Shown here piece after piece: positions 1 through 5,009 of a DNA stretch of 5,009 nucleotides. Source of the stretch: Streptococcus oralis (GTDB lineage: Bacteria; Bacillota; Bacilli; Lactobacillales; Streptococcaceae); NCBI GenBank assembly GCA_905370255.1, contig CAJPKC010000123.1, positions 1-5,009 of the forward strand. Direction: 5' to 3'. Positions within the stretch are counted from its first letter, which is position 1, and every line of letters begins with the position of its first letter. Under the pieces are notes generated by a model. It made no database searches. It was not told the origin of the DNA and saw only the letters and a list, made by a program, of their open reading frames with translations. The translations under genes and the position numbers were made by a program.

Positions 1-300
1 CTCCTCAATCATGCGTCCCCATTTTTCGCGTTCCTTTTTGGACACACGGGCATAACCGTAACCAGGCACATCTACAAAACGCATCTTATCATCAATATTA
101 AAGAAATTGAGTAGTTGTGTTTTTCCTGGTTTTCCAGAGGTACGAGCTAGATTTTTACGATTGAGCATGGTATTGATAAAGCTCGATTTACCAACATTTG
201 AGCGTCCTGCAAGAGCAATTTCAGGAAGTTCATCCTGCGGATAGTGGGACTTGTTGGCTGCACTCAGCAAAATCTCAGCATTGTGTGTATTGATTTCCAT
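1..300 (-). CDS. ysxC: Ribosome-assembly GTPase YsxC/EngB, N-terminal 100 residues (3' end outside window)
   Basis: This is the N-terminal part of a TrmE-Era-EngA-YihA-Septin (TEES) class GTPase. YsxC/EngB is known to act in maturation of the large ribosomal subunit and is essential in many low-GC Gram-positives. Translating the minus strand from the ATG at 300-298 shows the G1/P-loop GRSNVGKS at residues 32-39, the switch-I region with T61 in GKPGKTQ, and the G3 motif DVPGYG at residues 77-82. The family is about 195-200 residues, so roughly half is missing because the window ends; nothing suggests a broken gene. The start is preceded by AGAGGTGA, which touches the clpX stop 8 nt away, so it is the last visible gene of the clpX operon. 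The assignment is firm because the G1 and G3 motifs and the tryptophan-containing segment after G3 are typical of YsxC. Confidence 0.95.
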   Translation of the reverse strand, partial: MEINTHNAEILLSAANKSHYPQDELPEIALAGRSNVGKSSFINTMLNRKNLARTSGKPGKTQLLNFFNIDDKMRFVDVPGYGYARVSKKEREKWGRMIEE

Positions 301-302
301 AG

Positions 303-310
303 TCACCTCT
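303..310 (-). promoter_or_regulatory. Ribosome binding site of ysxC, overlapping the clpX stop codon
   Basis: The minus strand reads TAGAGGTGACTATGG. The Shine-Dalgarno AGAGGTGA uses the last two bases of the clpX TAG stop (311-309), and the ysxC ATG follows at 300. A ribosome terminating on clpX therefore covers the ysxC initiation site, which suggests translational coupling (inference). Confidence 0.8.
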
Positions 311-1541
311 AGGCTGTCTCTAGGATTGGCTTAGCTGTTCCATCAACTGCTTCTTTTGTGATACGAACTGTTTTCACATTTTCTTGACTTGGAACTTCAA
401 ACATAACATCTAGCATGGTTTCTTCGATGATTGAGCGAAGACCACGCGCACCAGTTTTGCGTTCAATAGCTTTGTTAGCAATCTCTTGGAGAGCCTCATC
501 GTCAAATTCAAGCTCAACATCATCATAAGAAAGCAAGGTCTGGTATTGTTTAACCAAGGCATTTCTTGGTTCCTTCAAGATGCGAACCAAATCATCTACA
601 GTCAACTGCTCCAAGGCTGCAAAGACAGGCAAGCGTCCAATCAACTCAGGAATAATACCGAATTTTTGAATATCTTCTGCGATGATTTCTTGCATGTAAG
701 AACTATTTTCGTCAATAGCCTTGTTGTTTTGTCCGAAACCAATCACTTTTTCACCCAGACGCTGTTTGACAATCTCTTCGATGCCATCGAAGGCACCACC
801 CACGATAAAGAGGATATTTTTAGTGTCCACTTGAATCATTTCTTGTTGTGGATGTTTACGTCCACCTTGAGGAGGTACGCTAGCTACAGTTCCTTCGATA
901 ATCTTGAGAAGGGCTTGTTGCACACCTTCACCAGAAACATCACGTGTAATAGAAACATTCTCACTCTTCTTAGCAATCTTGTCTATTTCATCAACGTAGA
1001 TAATCCCACGTTCTGCACGTTCGATGTTAAAGTCAGCAGCCTGCAAGAGTTTGAGGAGGATATTTTCCACATCCTCACCTACATAGCCAGCTTCCGTTAA
1101 AGCTGTTGCATCAGCGATAGCAAAAGGTACATTCAAGCTTTTAGCTAAGGTTTGAGCTAAGAAAGTCTTTCCTGAACCAGTTGGGCCAATCATCAAAATA
1201 TTAGACTGGTGTAGGTCCACGTCTTCTGATTCTTCACGATTATCATGGAAGTTGATTCGTTTATAGTGGTTATAAACCGCAACAGCCAAGGCACGTTTAG
1301 CACGATCTTGACCGATGACATAATTATTTAAAATGTTGAGAAGTTCAATTGGTTTTGGAACTTCTGAAAGATCTGTTAAAACTTCCTCTGCCAACTCTTC
1401 ACGGATAATCTCCTGAGCTAGCTCCACACATTCATTACAGATAAAAGCATTATTACCTGCTATAATTTTTTGTACTTCATCTTGGCTCTTGCCACAAAAC
1501 GAGCAATAAACCATCATATCATTTTTTCTATTTGTCGGCAT
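309..1541 (-). CDS. clpX: ATP-dependent Clp protease ATP-binding subunit ClpX
   Basis: ClpX is the AAA+ unfoldase that recognises tagged or damaged substrates and threads them into the ClpP peptidase in the cytoplasm. The 410-residue length is normal. Visible in order are the N-terminal zinc-binding domain with Cys13, Cys16, Cys35 and Cys38; Walker A GPTGSGKT (119-126); the pore-1 loop GYVG (152-155); Walker B IIYVDEID (180-187, with D184 and E185); the RKH pore loop (228-230); the IGF tripeptide (267-269) that docks on ClpP; an arginine finger at about R303; and sensor-2 GAR (364-366). All key residues are intact, so it should be active. The start at 1541 is supported by the GGAAGG Shine-Dalgarno a few bases upstream; the in-frame ATGs at residues 9-10 have no such site. 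It lies 31 nt after the small membrane-protein gene and 8 nt before ysxC. No CtsR-type direct repeat was seen nearby. ClpP is not in this window. Confidence 0.98.
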   Translation of the reverse strand: MPTNRKNDMMVYCSFCGKSQDEVQKIIAGNNAFICNECVELAQEIIREELAEEVLTDLSEVPKPIELLNILNNYVIGQDRAKRALAVAVYNHYKRINFHDNREESEDVDLHQSNILMIGPTGSGKTFLAQTLAKSLNVPFAIADATALTEAGYVGEDVENILLKLLQAADFNIERAERGIIYVDEIDKIAKKSENVSITRDVSGEGVQQALLKIIEGTVASVPPQGGRKHPQQEMIQVDTKNILFIVGGAFDGIEEIVKQRLGEKVIGFGQNNKAIDENSSYMQEIIAEDIQKFGIIPELIGRLPVFAALEQLTVDDLVRILKEPRNALVKQYQTLLSYDDVELEFDDEALQEIANKAIERKTGARGLRSIIEETMLDVMFEVPSQENVKTVRITKEAVDGTAKPILETA

Positions 1542-1572
1542 GATTTCCTTCCGTCCTAATCATTCATTCTCT

Positions 1573-1743
1573 CTAAAATAAGGTCATATAAAAAGCATGA
1601 ATGCTATTCACCAAGTTTGTAAAAGCATTAAGCCAAAGTAGAGTAGCAAGTCCAAAGCGCTTTTTACGAAAAGCGTGTGTTCCAGCTACAAGACAGACAG
1701 CACACAAAAGAGCTGTAAAAAATCCAAAAATACTACGCTCCAT
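1573..1743 (-). CDS. Small conserved-looking membrane protein of 56 residues, unknown function
   Basis: This short ORF fills the gap between folA and clpX. Its ATG (1743-1741) overlaps the folA stop as TAATG, and AAAGGAAG about 5 nt upstream, inside the last folA codons, is a good Shine-Dalgarno. The product begins [20 protein letters not shown] and ends AFYMTLF. It has two hydrophobic segments (about residues 4-21 and 30-55) separated by a basic RKKR turn at 26-29. By the positive-inside rule it should be a helical hairpin with the turn in the cytoplasm and both ends outside (inference). The second helix is rich in Asn and aromatic residues (WLNAFTNLVNSIHAFY). I recall a hypothetical gene at the same place in pneumococcal genomes, but no function. 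The overlap, ribosome site and clean two-helix composition argue that it is real and translationally coupled to folA. Confidence 0.85.
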   Translation of the reverse strand: MERSIFGFFTALLCAVCLVAGTHAFRKKRFGLATLLWLNAFTNLVNSIHAFYMTLF

Positions 1744-2249
1744 TAGACTTCCTTTCTCTTTCTATATTCGATGGTAAAATCATAGACATTTTTCTCATCT
1801 TTGGAATAAGATTTGCTTGCAACAGTCTCAAAAACAGTCAAGTCAAAATCTTCTGGGAAATAGGTATCCCCTTCAACTTGAGCATGAATTTGTGTCACAA
1901 TAATCTCATCGAGATAAGGTTCAAAAAGCTGAAAAATCTGCTTGCCACCAATGATATAGAGATTCTTAGCCTGATGATGATACCAGTCTAAAACATCCTC
2001 AACATTTTGGAAAACCAGTGCTCCTTCAATTGACTCTTCGGGATTGCGCGTCAAAATCAAGGTTTCACGTCCTGGAAGCAATCGTCGCCCCATCCCATCA
2101 AAGGTTACACGACCCATTAAAATGGCATGATTCAAGGTTGTTTCTTTAAAATGTTTTAACTCTGCTGGCAAATGCCATGGTAAGCGATCCTCTTTTCCGA
2201 TTACACCCTTTTCATCTTGAGCCCAGATGGCTACGATTTTCTTTGTCAT
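1743..2249 (-). CDS. folA: Dihydrofolate reductase (trimethoprim target)
   Basis: DHFR reduces dihydrofolate to tetrahydrofolate with NADPH in the cytoplasm, feeding thymidylate, purine and methionine synthesis. The 168-residue product has normal length for the streptococcal enzyme. Motifs seen are the N-terminal strand KIVAIWAQD (4-12); the Met20-type loop [14 protein letters not shown] (15-28); the catalytic acid Glu30; [11 protein letters not shown] (45-55) of the cofactor-binding region; LILTRN (64-69); and YIIGGKQIF (98-106), whose Gly-Gly contacts NADPH. Residue 100 is Ile (ATT, 1952-1950), the form found in trimethoprim-susceptible pneumococci. The ATG at 2249 has the upstream site AAAGGATG (2262-2255). 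It is the first gene after the dpr terminator and a probable promoter, and its stop overlaps the start of the next gene. The C-terminal RKRKEV codons carry the ribosome site for that gene. Confidence 0.97.
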   Translation of the reverse strand: MTKKIVAIWAQDEKGVIGKEDRLPWHLPAELKHFKETTLNHAILMGRVTFDGMGRRLLPGRETLILTRNPEESIEGALVFQNVEDVLDWYHHQAKNLYIIGGKQIFQLFEPYLDEIIVTQIHAQVEGDTYFPEDFDLTVFETVASKSYSKDEKNVYDFTIEYRKRKEV

Positions 2250-2265
2250 GCTTTCATCCTTTTTA

Positions 2266-2286
2266 TTGATAGTTCTATTTTATCAA
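2266..2286 (-). promoter_or_regulatory. Probable folA operon promoter (-10 region) within a small inverted repeat
   Basis: On the minus strand TGATAAAAT (2285-2277) contains a -10-like hexamer TAAAAT (2282-2277), placed to start RNA near 2270 with a leader of about 20 nt before the folA ATG. No clear TTGACA-like -35 lies 16-18 nt upstream, so the promoter would be weak or activator-helped. The hexamer sits inside the inverted repeat TTGATA / TATCAA (plus-strand arms 2266-2271 and 2281-2286, 9-nt spacer). Its position just downstream of the dpr terminator makes a promoter here necessary if the terminator is efficient. The exact hexamer is uncertain. Confidence 0.45.
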
Positions 2287-2329
2287 AAATCTTGAAAAAA
2301 GACTGTTTTGGAATGCCCCCCGAAATAGA

Positions 2330-2360
2330 AAAAATCCGTAGAAACTTTCTACGGATTTTT
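2330..2360 (-). terminator. Intrinsic terminator after dpr
   Basis: There is a perfect 14-bp inverted repeat (2330-2343 and 2347-2360) with a 3-nt loop and the GC-containing core TCCGTAG / CTACGGA. On the minus strand the stem ends in a run of T, followed by CTATTTC, giving the U-tract of a Rho-independent terminator 16 nt past the dpr stop. The A-rich 5' flank makes it potentially bidirectional, but no plus-strand gene approaches it. It separates dpr from the folA operon. Confidence 0.92.
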
Positions 2361-2376
2361 GACAAAATAGAGTATC

Positions 2377-2895
2377 TTACAAACCAGGTGCTTGTCCTAA
2401 TTCTGCTGCAAGCATCCAGACAGTTTTTTCAAGGTCTGCCTTAGCACCAACGAAGATATCATTGGTTACATCATCACCTTCTTCATCTGTTACATCCAAT
2501 GCTTTTTGGAAAAGAGTGATAAGGTAACGATAAATTTCAAGGACACGTTCCAAACTTTCTTCTACGTTACGGAACTCTCCAACTTCTTCTTCGATTTCAC
2601 TGTGTTGAAGGAATTCTGTCAAAGTAGAGTATGGTTTGCCACCAAGAGTAATCAAGCGTTCGCTGATTTCATCAAGGTAACCATCAAGGCTATCCATGTA
2701 TTCATCCATCTTAGGATGCCATACCATAAAACCACGTCCACGCATGTACCAGTGTACTTGATGTAGAGCAATATGGGCTACATACAAATCTGCGACTGCT
2801 TGATTCAAAACTTCCTTTGTATTTACTAGCGCTTCTGCCGCTGGTTTAGATAATGTTGCTACGTCTTTTAATGCATCTTTTTTCAATTCTACCAT
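2377..2895 (-). CDS. dpr: Dps-like peroxide resistance protein / non-haem ferritin Dpr
   Basis: Dpr belongs to the Dps family of cytoplasmic dodecamers, which take up Fe(II), oxidise it at inter-subunit ferroxidase sites and store it as Fe(III). This prevents Fenton chemistry in streptococci, which lack catalase. With the ATG at 2895 the protein has 172 residues, the length I recall for S. suis Dpr. The ferroxidase signature is complete: His48 in HQVHW (45-49), His60 and Asp64 in HPKMD (60-64), and Asp75 and Glu79 in DEISER (75-80). The N-terminus (VELKK...) is the usual flexible tail. An in-frame GTG at 2904 would give 175 residues, but it lies inside the Shine-Dalgarno GAGGTGAG (2907-2900), so the ATG is the credible start. 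The gene has its own promoter upstream and a terminator downstream, so it appears monocistronic. Regulation by iron or peroxide is expected from the family, but the regulator cannot be read from the sequence. Confidence 0.96.
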   Translation of the reverse strand: MVELKKDALKDVATLSKPAAEALVNTKEVLNQAVADLYVAHIALHQVHWYMRGRGFMVWHPKMDEYMDSLDGYLDEISERLITLGGKPYSTLTEFLQHSEIEEEVGEFRNVEESLERVLEIYRYLITLFQKALDVTDEEGDDVTNDIFVGAKADLEKTVWMLAAELGQAPGL

Positions 2896-2899
2896 TTTT

Positions 2900-2907
2900 C
2901 TCACCTC
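2900..2907 (-). promoter_or_regulatory. Ribosome binding site that fixes the dpr start
   Basis: The minus strand reads GAGGTGAGAAAAATGG. The Shine-Dalgarno GAGGTGAG is followed by AAAA and the ATG at 2895. The upstream in-frame GTG (2904-2902) is part of the Shine-Dalgarno itself and has no purine-rich site at a useful distance, so it should not be the initiation codon. Confidence 0.9.
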
Positions 2908-2948
2908 ATAATATTATTTTTGCAACCATATTTATTGATTACTATCTC

Positions 2949-2977
2949 AGTATACTACACCTAGTAGACAAAAGCAA
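2949..2977 (-). promoter_or_regulatory. Sigma-A type promoter of dpr
   Basis: On the minus strand TTGCTT (2977-2972) and TATACT (2954-2949) are separated by exactly 17 bp, matching the TTGACA / TATAAT consensus at 4 of 6 and 5 of 6 positions. Transcription should start near 2942, leaving a leader of about 46 nt that contains the AT palindrome ATAATATTAT (2917-2908) just before the ribosome site. An inverted repeat overlaps the spacer and -10 and may be an operator. Confidence 0.75.
2950..2969. promoter_or_regulatory. Candidate operator: 20-bp inverted repeat over the dpr promoter
   Basis: The plus strand carries GTATACTA, CACC, TAGTAGAC: two 8-base arms around a 4-base centre that pair at 7 of 8 positions (the mismatch is A2952 opposite G2967). 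The inner arms TACTA / TAGTA are perfect. The dyad covers most of the promoter spacer and five bases of the -10 hexamer, where a bound repressor would block RNA polymerase. It does not match the PerR box (TTATAATNATTATAA) or the AdcR, CopY or CtsR consensus as I know them. Protein binding is inference. Confidence 0.45.
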
Positions 2978-3043
2978 GAAAATTAACCCATATTAAAAAA
3001 GTTGTAATTGACTGATAATTTAAGAATAAGAAAGAGAATTTTT

Positions 3044-4825
3044 CTAGTTATTTTCTGTGTCTTTCCTAGAAAATTGACTTTGATAAAGATCGTAATAGAA
3101 ACCTTTCGCAGCCAAGAGGCTTACATGATTTCCCTGTTCAATTATCTGTCCATCTTTAAGTACCAAAATCTTATCAGCTTCCTGAATTGTCGAAAGACGG
3201 TGAGCAATGACAAAGCTTGTTCTTCCCTTCATCAAACGCTTCATAGCTTTTTGAATCAAGAGCTCTAGACGAGTATCGACTGATGAGGTCGCTTCGTCCA
3301 AAATTAAGATTTTAGGATCCGCCAAGAGAGCACGCGCGATAGTTAACAACTGTTTTTGCCCAAGAGAAATATTACTTGACTCTTGGTTCATTTCCATGTT
3401 ATAGCCACCAGGAAGGGTGCGGATAAAGTGGTCAACATTGGCCGCCTTAGCAGCTTCAACGATTTCTTCATCTGTTGCTTCAAGGTTCCCAAAGCGAAGG
3501 TTTTCCTTGATACTGCCTTCGTAGAGCCAGGCATCCTGTAGGACCATCCCAAACTGTCGACGATAGTCCTGACGAGACAGGTCACGAATATCTTGGCCAT
3601 CCACTAAAATGGCACCAGCTGTCACATCGTAAAAACGCATGAGAAGGTTAATCAAGGTTGTTTTCCCTGCTCCAGTAGGTCCAACGATAGCTACCATCTC
3701 TCCAGGTTCAACATCTAAGTTGAAATTGCGAATCAATGGTTTGTTTTCTACATATTGGAAATCAACATTCTTGAAGCTAACTTGACCTGTCAATGGTGCC
3801 AGTTCTTTTACTTTAGCAGTTTGAACTTCTTCCTGTTCATCCAAAACTTCAAAGACGCGGTCAAGCGAAGATTTAGCACTTTGCATTTGTCCCGCTAATT
3901 GAGTGATATTTTGGATCGGTTGACTGACTTGCCACACATACTGAACGAAAGCTTGCATATTACCAATGGTTAAGCGTCCTGCGATAACCTGCAATCCACC
4001 TAATACTGCAACAATTAAGTAAGTTAAATCCGATACAATATGAAGGGCAGGCATCATCAAACCTGAAATAAAGCTAGCCTTGAATCCAACTTGTTGCAAT
4101 TCATCCGTAATCTTTTCAAATCTCTCTTGAGATTTCTCTTCACGTCCGAAAAGTTTAAGAACATTGAAACCAGTCAAGCTTTCCTGTACAAATCCATTCA
4201 TACTTCCTAGAATGGCTGCCTGCTGTTTAAAGTATGGTTGCGAACGATTCAGAATTGTTTTAGCCCCAAAATAAGTTATCGGAATCGACAAGATAACAAT
4301 GATGGCCAACTGAAGATTTAGATAGAGGACCATTCCCATAACAAAAAGAATGGTAAAAACAGCATTGACAATCTGTAAGAAGGATTGTTGAAGGGCATTT
4401 GAAACAGTTTCAACGTCACTGGTAAATCGACCTAATAAATCACCAAACTGGTGCTTGTCAAAGTAGGACACAGGGATGCGATTGATTTTTTCGCTCATTT
4501 CATTTCGCAAATCCTGTATCATGGACTGAACCGCATTGGTCATAAAGTAGTTTGAGTAGTAAGAACCCAACTCATAGAGAAGACCACGCAAGAGATAGAT
4601 CACTAGAATTACTGCGATATAGCTGGTATTGATACCCACTCCTGCAACACCATTTGCCATAGCAAGAAGATCGCTGGTTAATTCTGTAATAGCAAGCCCT
4701 AATACGAAAGGCTCGATAACACTCATAATAACGCTGACTATTTTCAAGAAGACTGCAAAGAAAACAGAGAATCGGTAGGCTTTTAAATAGCTCCATAGAC
4801 GAGCTAGACTAGATTGTTGTTTCAT
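3044..4825 (-). CDS. Heterodimeric ABC exporter subunit, TMD-NBD half-transporter with the catalytic ATPase site (TM288/LmrD/YheH-like)
   Basis: This type-IV ABC exporter half-transporter (593 residues) has a membrane domain of six helices at the N-terminus (about residues 18-300, hydrophobic stretches near 20-45, 67-92, 148-168, 170-190 and 255-285) fused to a C-terminal nucleotide-binding domain. Motifs are Walker A GPTGAGKT (382-389, K388), Q-loop Q430, signature ISLGQ (486-490), Walker B ILILDE (506-511) with catalytic Glu511, D-loop SVD (515-517) and the H-loop His542 in IAHR. The signature departs from LSGGQ, as in the partner that completes the degenerate site of heterodimeric exporters. 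It follows the other half-transporter by 10 nt, with TAGGAGGT as ribosome site, so the two are co-translated. The family exports drugs, lipids or peptides; the substrate cannot be told from sequence. There is no peptidase C39 domain, so it is not a bacteriocin-type processing exporter. I find no convincing terminator after the stop. Confidence 0.93.
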   Translation of the reverse strand: MKQQSSLARLWSYLKAYRFSVFFAVFLKIVSVIMSVIEPFVLGLAITELTSDLLAMANGVAGVGINTSYIAVILVIYLLRGLLYELGSYYSNYFMTNAVQSMIQDLRNEMSEKINRIPVSYFDKHQFGDLLGRFTSDVETVSNALQQSFLQIVNAVFTILFVMGMVLYLNLQLAIIVILSIPITYFGAKTILNRSQPYFKQQAAILGSMNGFVQESLTGFNVLKLFGREEKSQERFEKITDELQQVGFKASFISGLMMPALHIVSDLTYLIVAVLGGLQVIAGRLTIGNMQAFVQYVWQVSQPIQNITQLAGQMQSAKSSLDRVFEVLDEQEEVQTAKVKELAPLTGQVSFKNVDFQYVENKPLIRNFNLDVEPGEMVAIVGPTGAGKTTLINLLMRFYDVTAGAILVDGQDIRDLSRQDYRRQFGMVLQDAWLYEGSIKENLRFGNLEATDEEIVEAAKAANVDHFIRTLPGGYNMEMNQESSNISLGQKQLLTIARALLADPKILILDEATSSVDTRLELLIQKAMKRLMKGRTSFVIAHRLSTIQEADKILVLKDGQIIEQGNHVSLLAAKGFYYDLYQSQFSRKDTENN

Positions 4826-4830
4826 CCTTT

Positions 4831-4838
4831 ACCTCCTA
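4831..4838 (-). promoter_or_regulatory. Ribosome binding site of the 593-residue ABC gene, containing the upstream stop codon
   Basis: The minus strand reads AATAGGAGGTAAAGGATG. The near-perfect Shine-Dalgarno TAGGAGGT includes the TAG stop of the preceding half-transporter (4838-4836), and the ATG follows at 4825. This arrangement favours coupled, balanced translation of the two exporter subunits (inference). Confidence 0.85.
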
Positions 4839-5009
4839 TTCTTCTGTCAGAGACGCATTTTTCAGCTGCGACTCAGCAATTTCTCGATAGATGTCATTAG
4901 TCTCCATCAATTCTTCATGACGTCCACGACCAACGATTTCGCCCTTATCAAGGACAATGATCTGGTCAGCATCCATGATGGTTCCAACACGTTGTGCAAC
5001 AATCAATAC
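4836..5009 (-). CDS. Heterodimeric ABC exporter subunit with degenerate ATPase site, last 57 residues (5' end outside window)
   Basis: Only the end of the nucleotide-binding domain is present, entered in frame at 5009 and stopping with TAG at 4838-4836. It begins VLIVAQRVGTIMDADQIIVL and continues with DKGEIVGRGRHEELM and YREIAESQL before a short polar tail. This is the segment after Walker B of an ABC exporter NBD. The switch position usually occupied by His in the AHR motif is Gln (AQR, sixth visible residue). That substitution is known from the degenerate-site subunit of heterodimeric exporters such as TM287 and the LmrC/BmrC group. With the next gene it should form one heterodimer in the cytoplasmic membrane. 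The Walker A, signature and Walker B motifs and the promoter are outside the window, so its full state cannot be judged. Confidence 0.92.
   Translation of the reverse strand, partial: VLIVAQRVGTIMDADQIIVLDKGEIVGRGRHEELMETNDIYREIAESQLKNASLTEE

Noticed and set aside
486..1100. 204-codon open frame on the plus strand inside clpX
   Set aside because: It is antisense to conserved ClpX coding sequence including the Walker motifs, has no ribosome site that stands out, and its product shows no recognisable domain. It is a shadow frame.
1591..1602. Short inverted repeat AGCAT-GA-ATGCT before clpX
   Set aside because: It has 5-bp arms with a 2-nt loop and no U-tract, and it falls inside the small ORF. 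It cannot fold into a useful terminator.
1580..1612. Possible internal clpX promoter TTGGTG-18 bp-TATATG on the minus strand
   Set aside because: Both hexamers are poor, the spacer is long, and the stretch lies in the coding end of the small membrane protein. The operon arrangement explains clpX expression without it.
2316..2321. Run of six C (G on the minus strand) between the dpr terminator and the folA promoter
   Set aside because: It could allow slippage, but it is non-coding and not placed between -35 and -10 hexamers, so no phase-variation role is supported.
2908..2917. AT palindrome ATAATATTAT in the dpr leader, resembling the core of a PerR box
   Set aside because: It is one base short of the ATAAT-N-ATTAT core, lacks the outer bases of the TTATAATNATTATAA consensus and lies downstream of the promoter next to the ribosome site. 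Such AT palindromes are common by chance.
3028..3046. AGAA-AAA-TTCT hairpin just after the ABC exporter stop, as a possible terminator
   Set aside because: The stem is only 4 AT-rich pairs and no proper U-run follows, so a real terminator for the exporter genes is not supported here.
2217..3268. Plus-strand open frames of 75-86 codons across folA, dpr and the ABC gene
   Set aside because: All are antisense to well-supported genes or run across the promoter and terminator regions, with compositions that mirror the opposite strand. They are not real genes.

Overview
The window looks like a stretch of chromosome from a Mitis-group Streptococcus (S. mitis / S. oralis / S. pneumoniae relatives). 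The basis is low G+C, strong AGGAGG-type Shine-Dalgarno sites, and ClpX, DHFR and Dpr sequences that read almost like the pneumococcal proteins as I remember them. No similarity search was run. All six genes I can support, two of them cut by the window edges, lie on the minus strand, so transcription runs from right to left.

In transcription order the layout is as follows. (1) At 4836-5009 is the C-terminal end of an ABC exporter half-transporter, followed after 10 nt by a complete 593-residue half-transporter (3044-4825). Together they form a heterodimeric exporter with one degenerate ATP site. (2) A 148-bp gap (2896-3043) holds a well-spaced sigma-A promoter overlapped by an inverted repeat, then dpr (2377-2895), a Dps-like iron-storage and peroxide-resistance protein. 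Dpr is closed by a strong intrinsic terminator (2330-2360). (3) A second transcription unit follows: folA (dihydrofolate reductase), a 56-residue two-helix membrane protein overlapping the folA stop (TAATG), clpX (AAA+ unfoldase of ClpXP) and the start of ysxC/engB (ribosome-assembly GTPase), which is cut by the left edge.

The folA-small ORF-clpX-ysxC block is compact: a 1-bp overlap, a 31-nt gap and an 8-nt gap, with Shine-Dalgarno sites embedded in or touching the preceding stop codons. It therefore looks like one co-transcribed, partly translationally coupled operon combining folate metabolism, protein quality control and ribosome assembly. Dpr sits as its own unit between the exporter pair and this operon.

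I see no tRNA, rRNA, CRISPR array, insertion sequence, prophage or BOX/RUP-type repeat, and no clearly new biological system. The points most worth a second look are the dyad over the dpr promoter, the dpr start codon, the conserved small membrane protein inside the operon, and the asymmetric ATPase motifs of the exporter pair.
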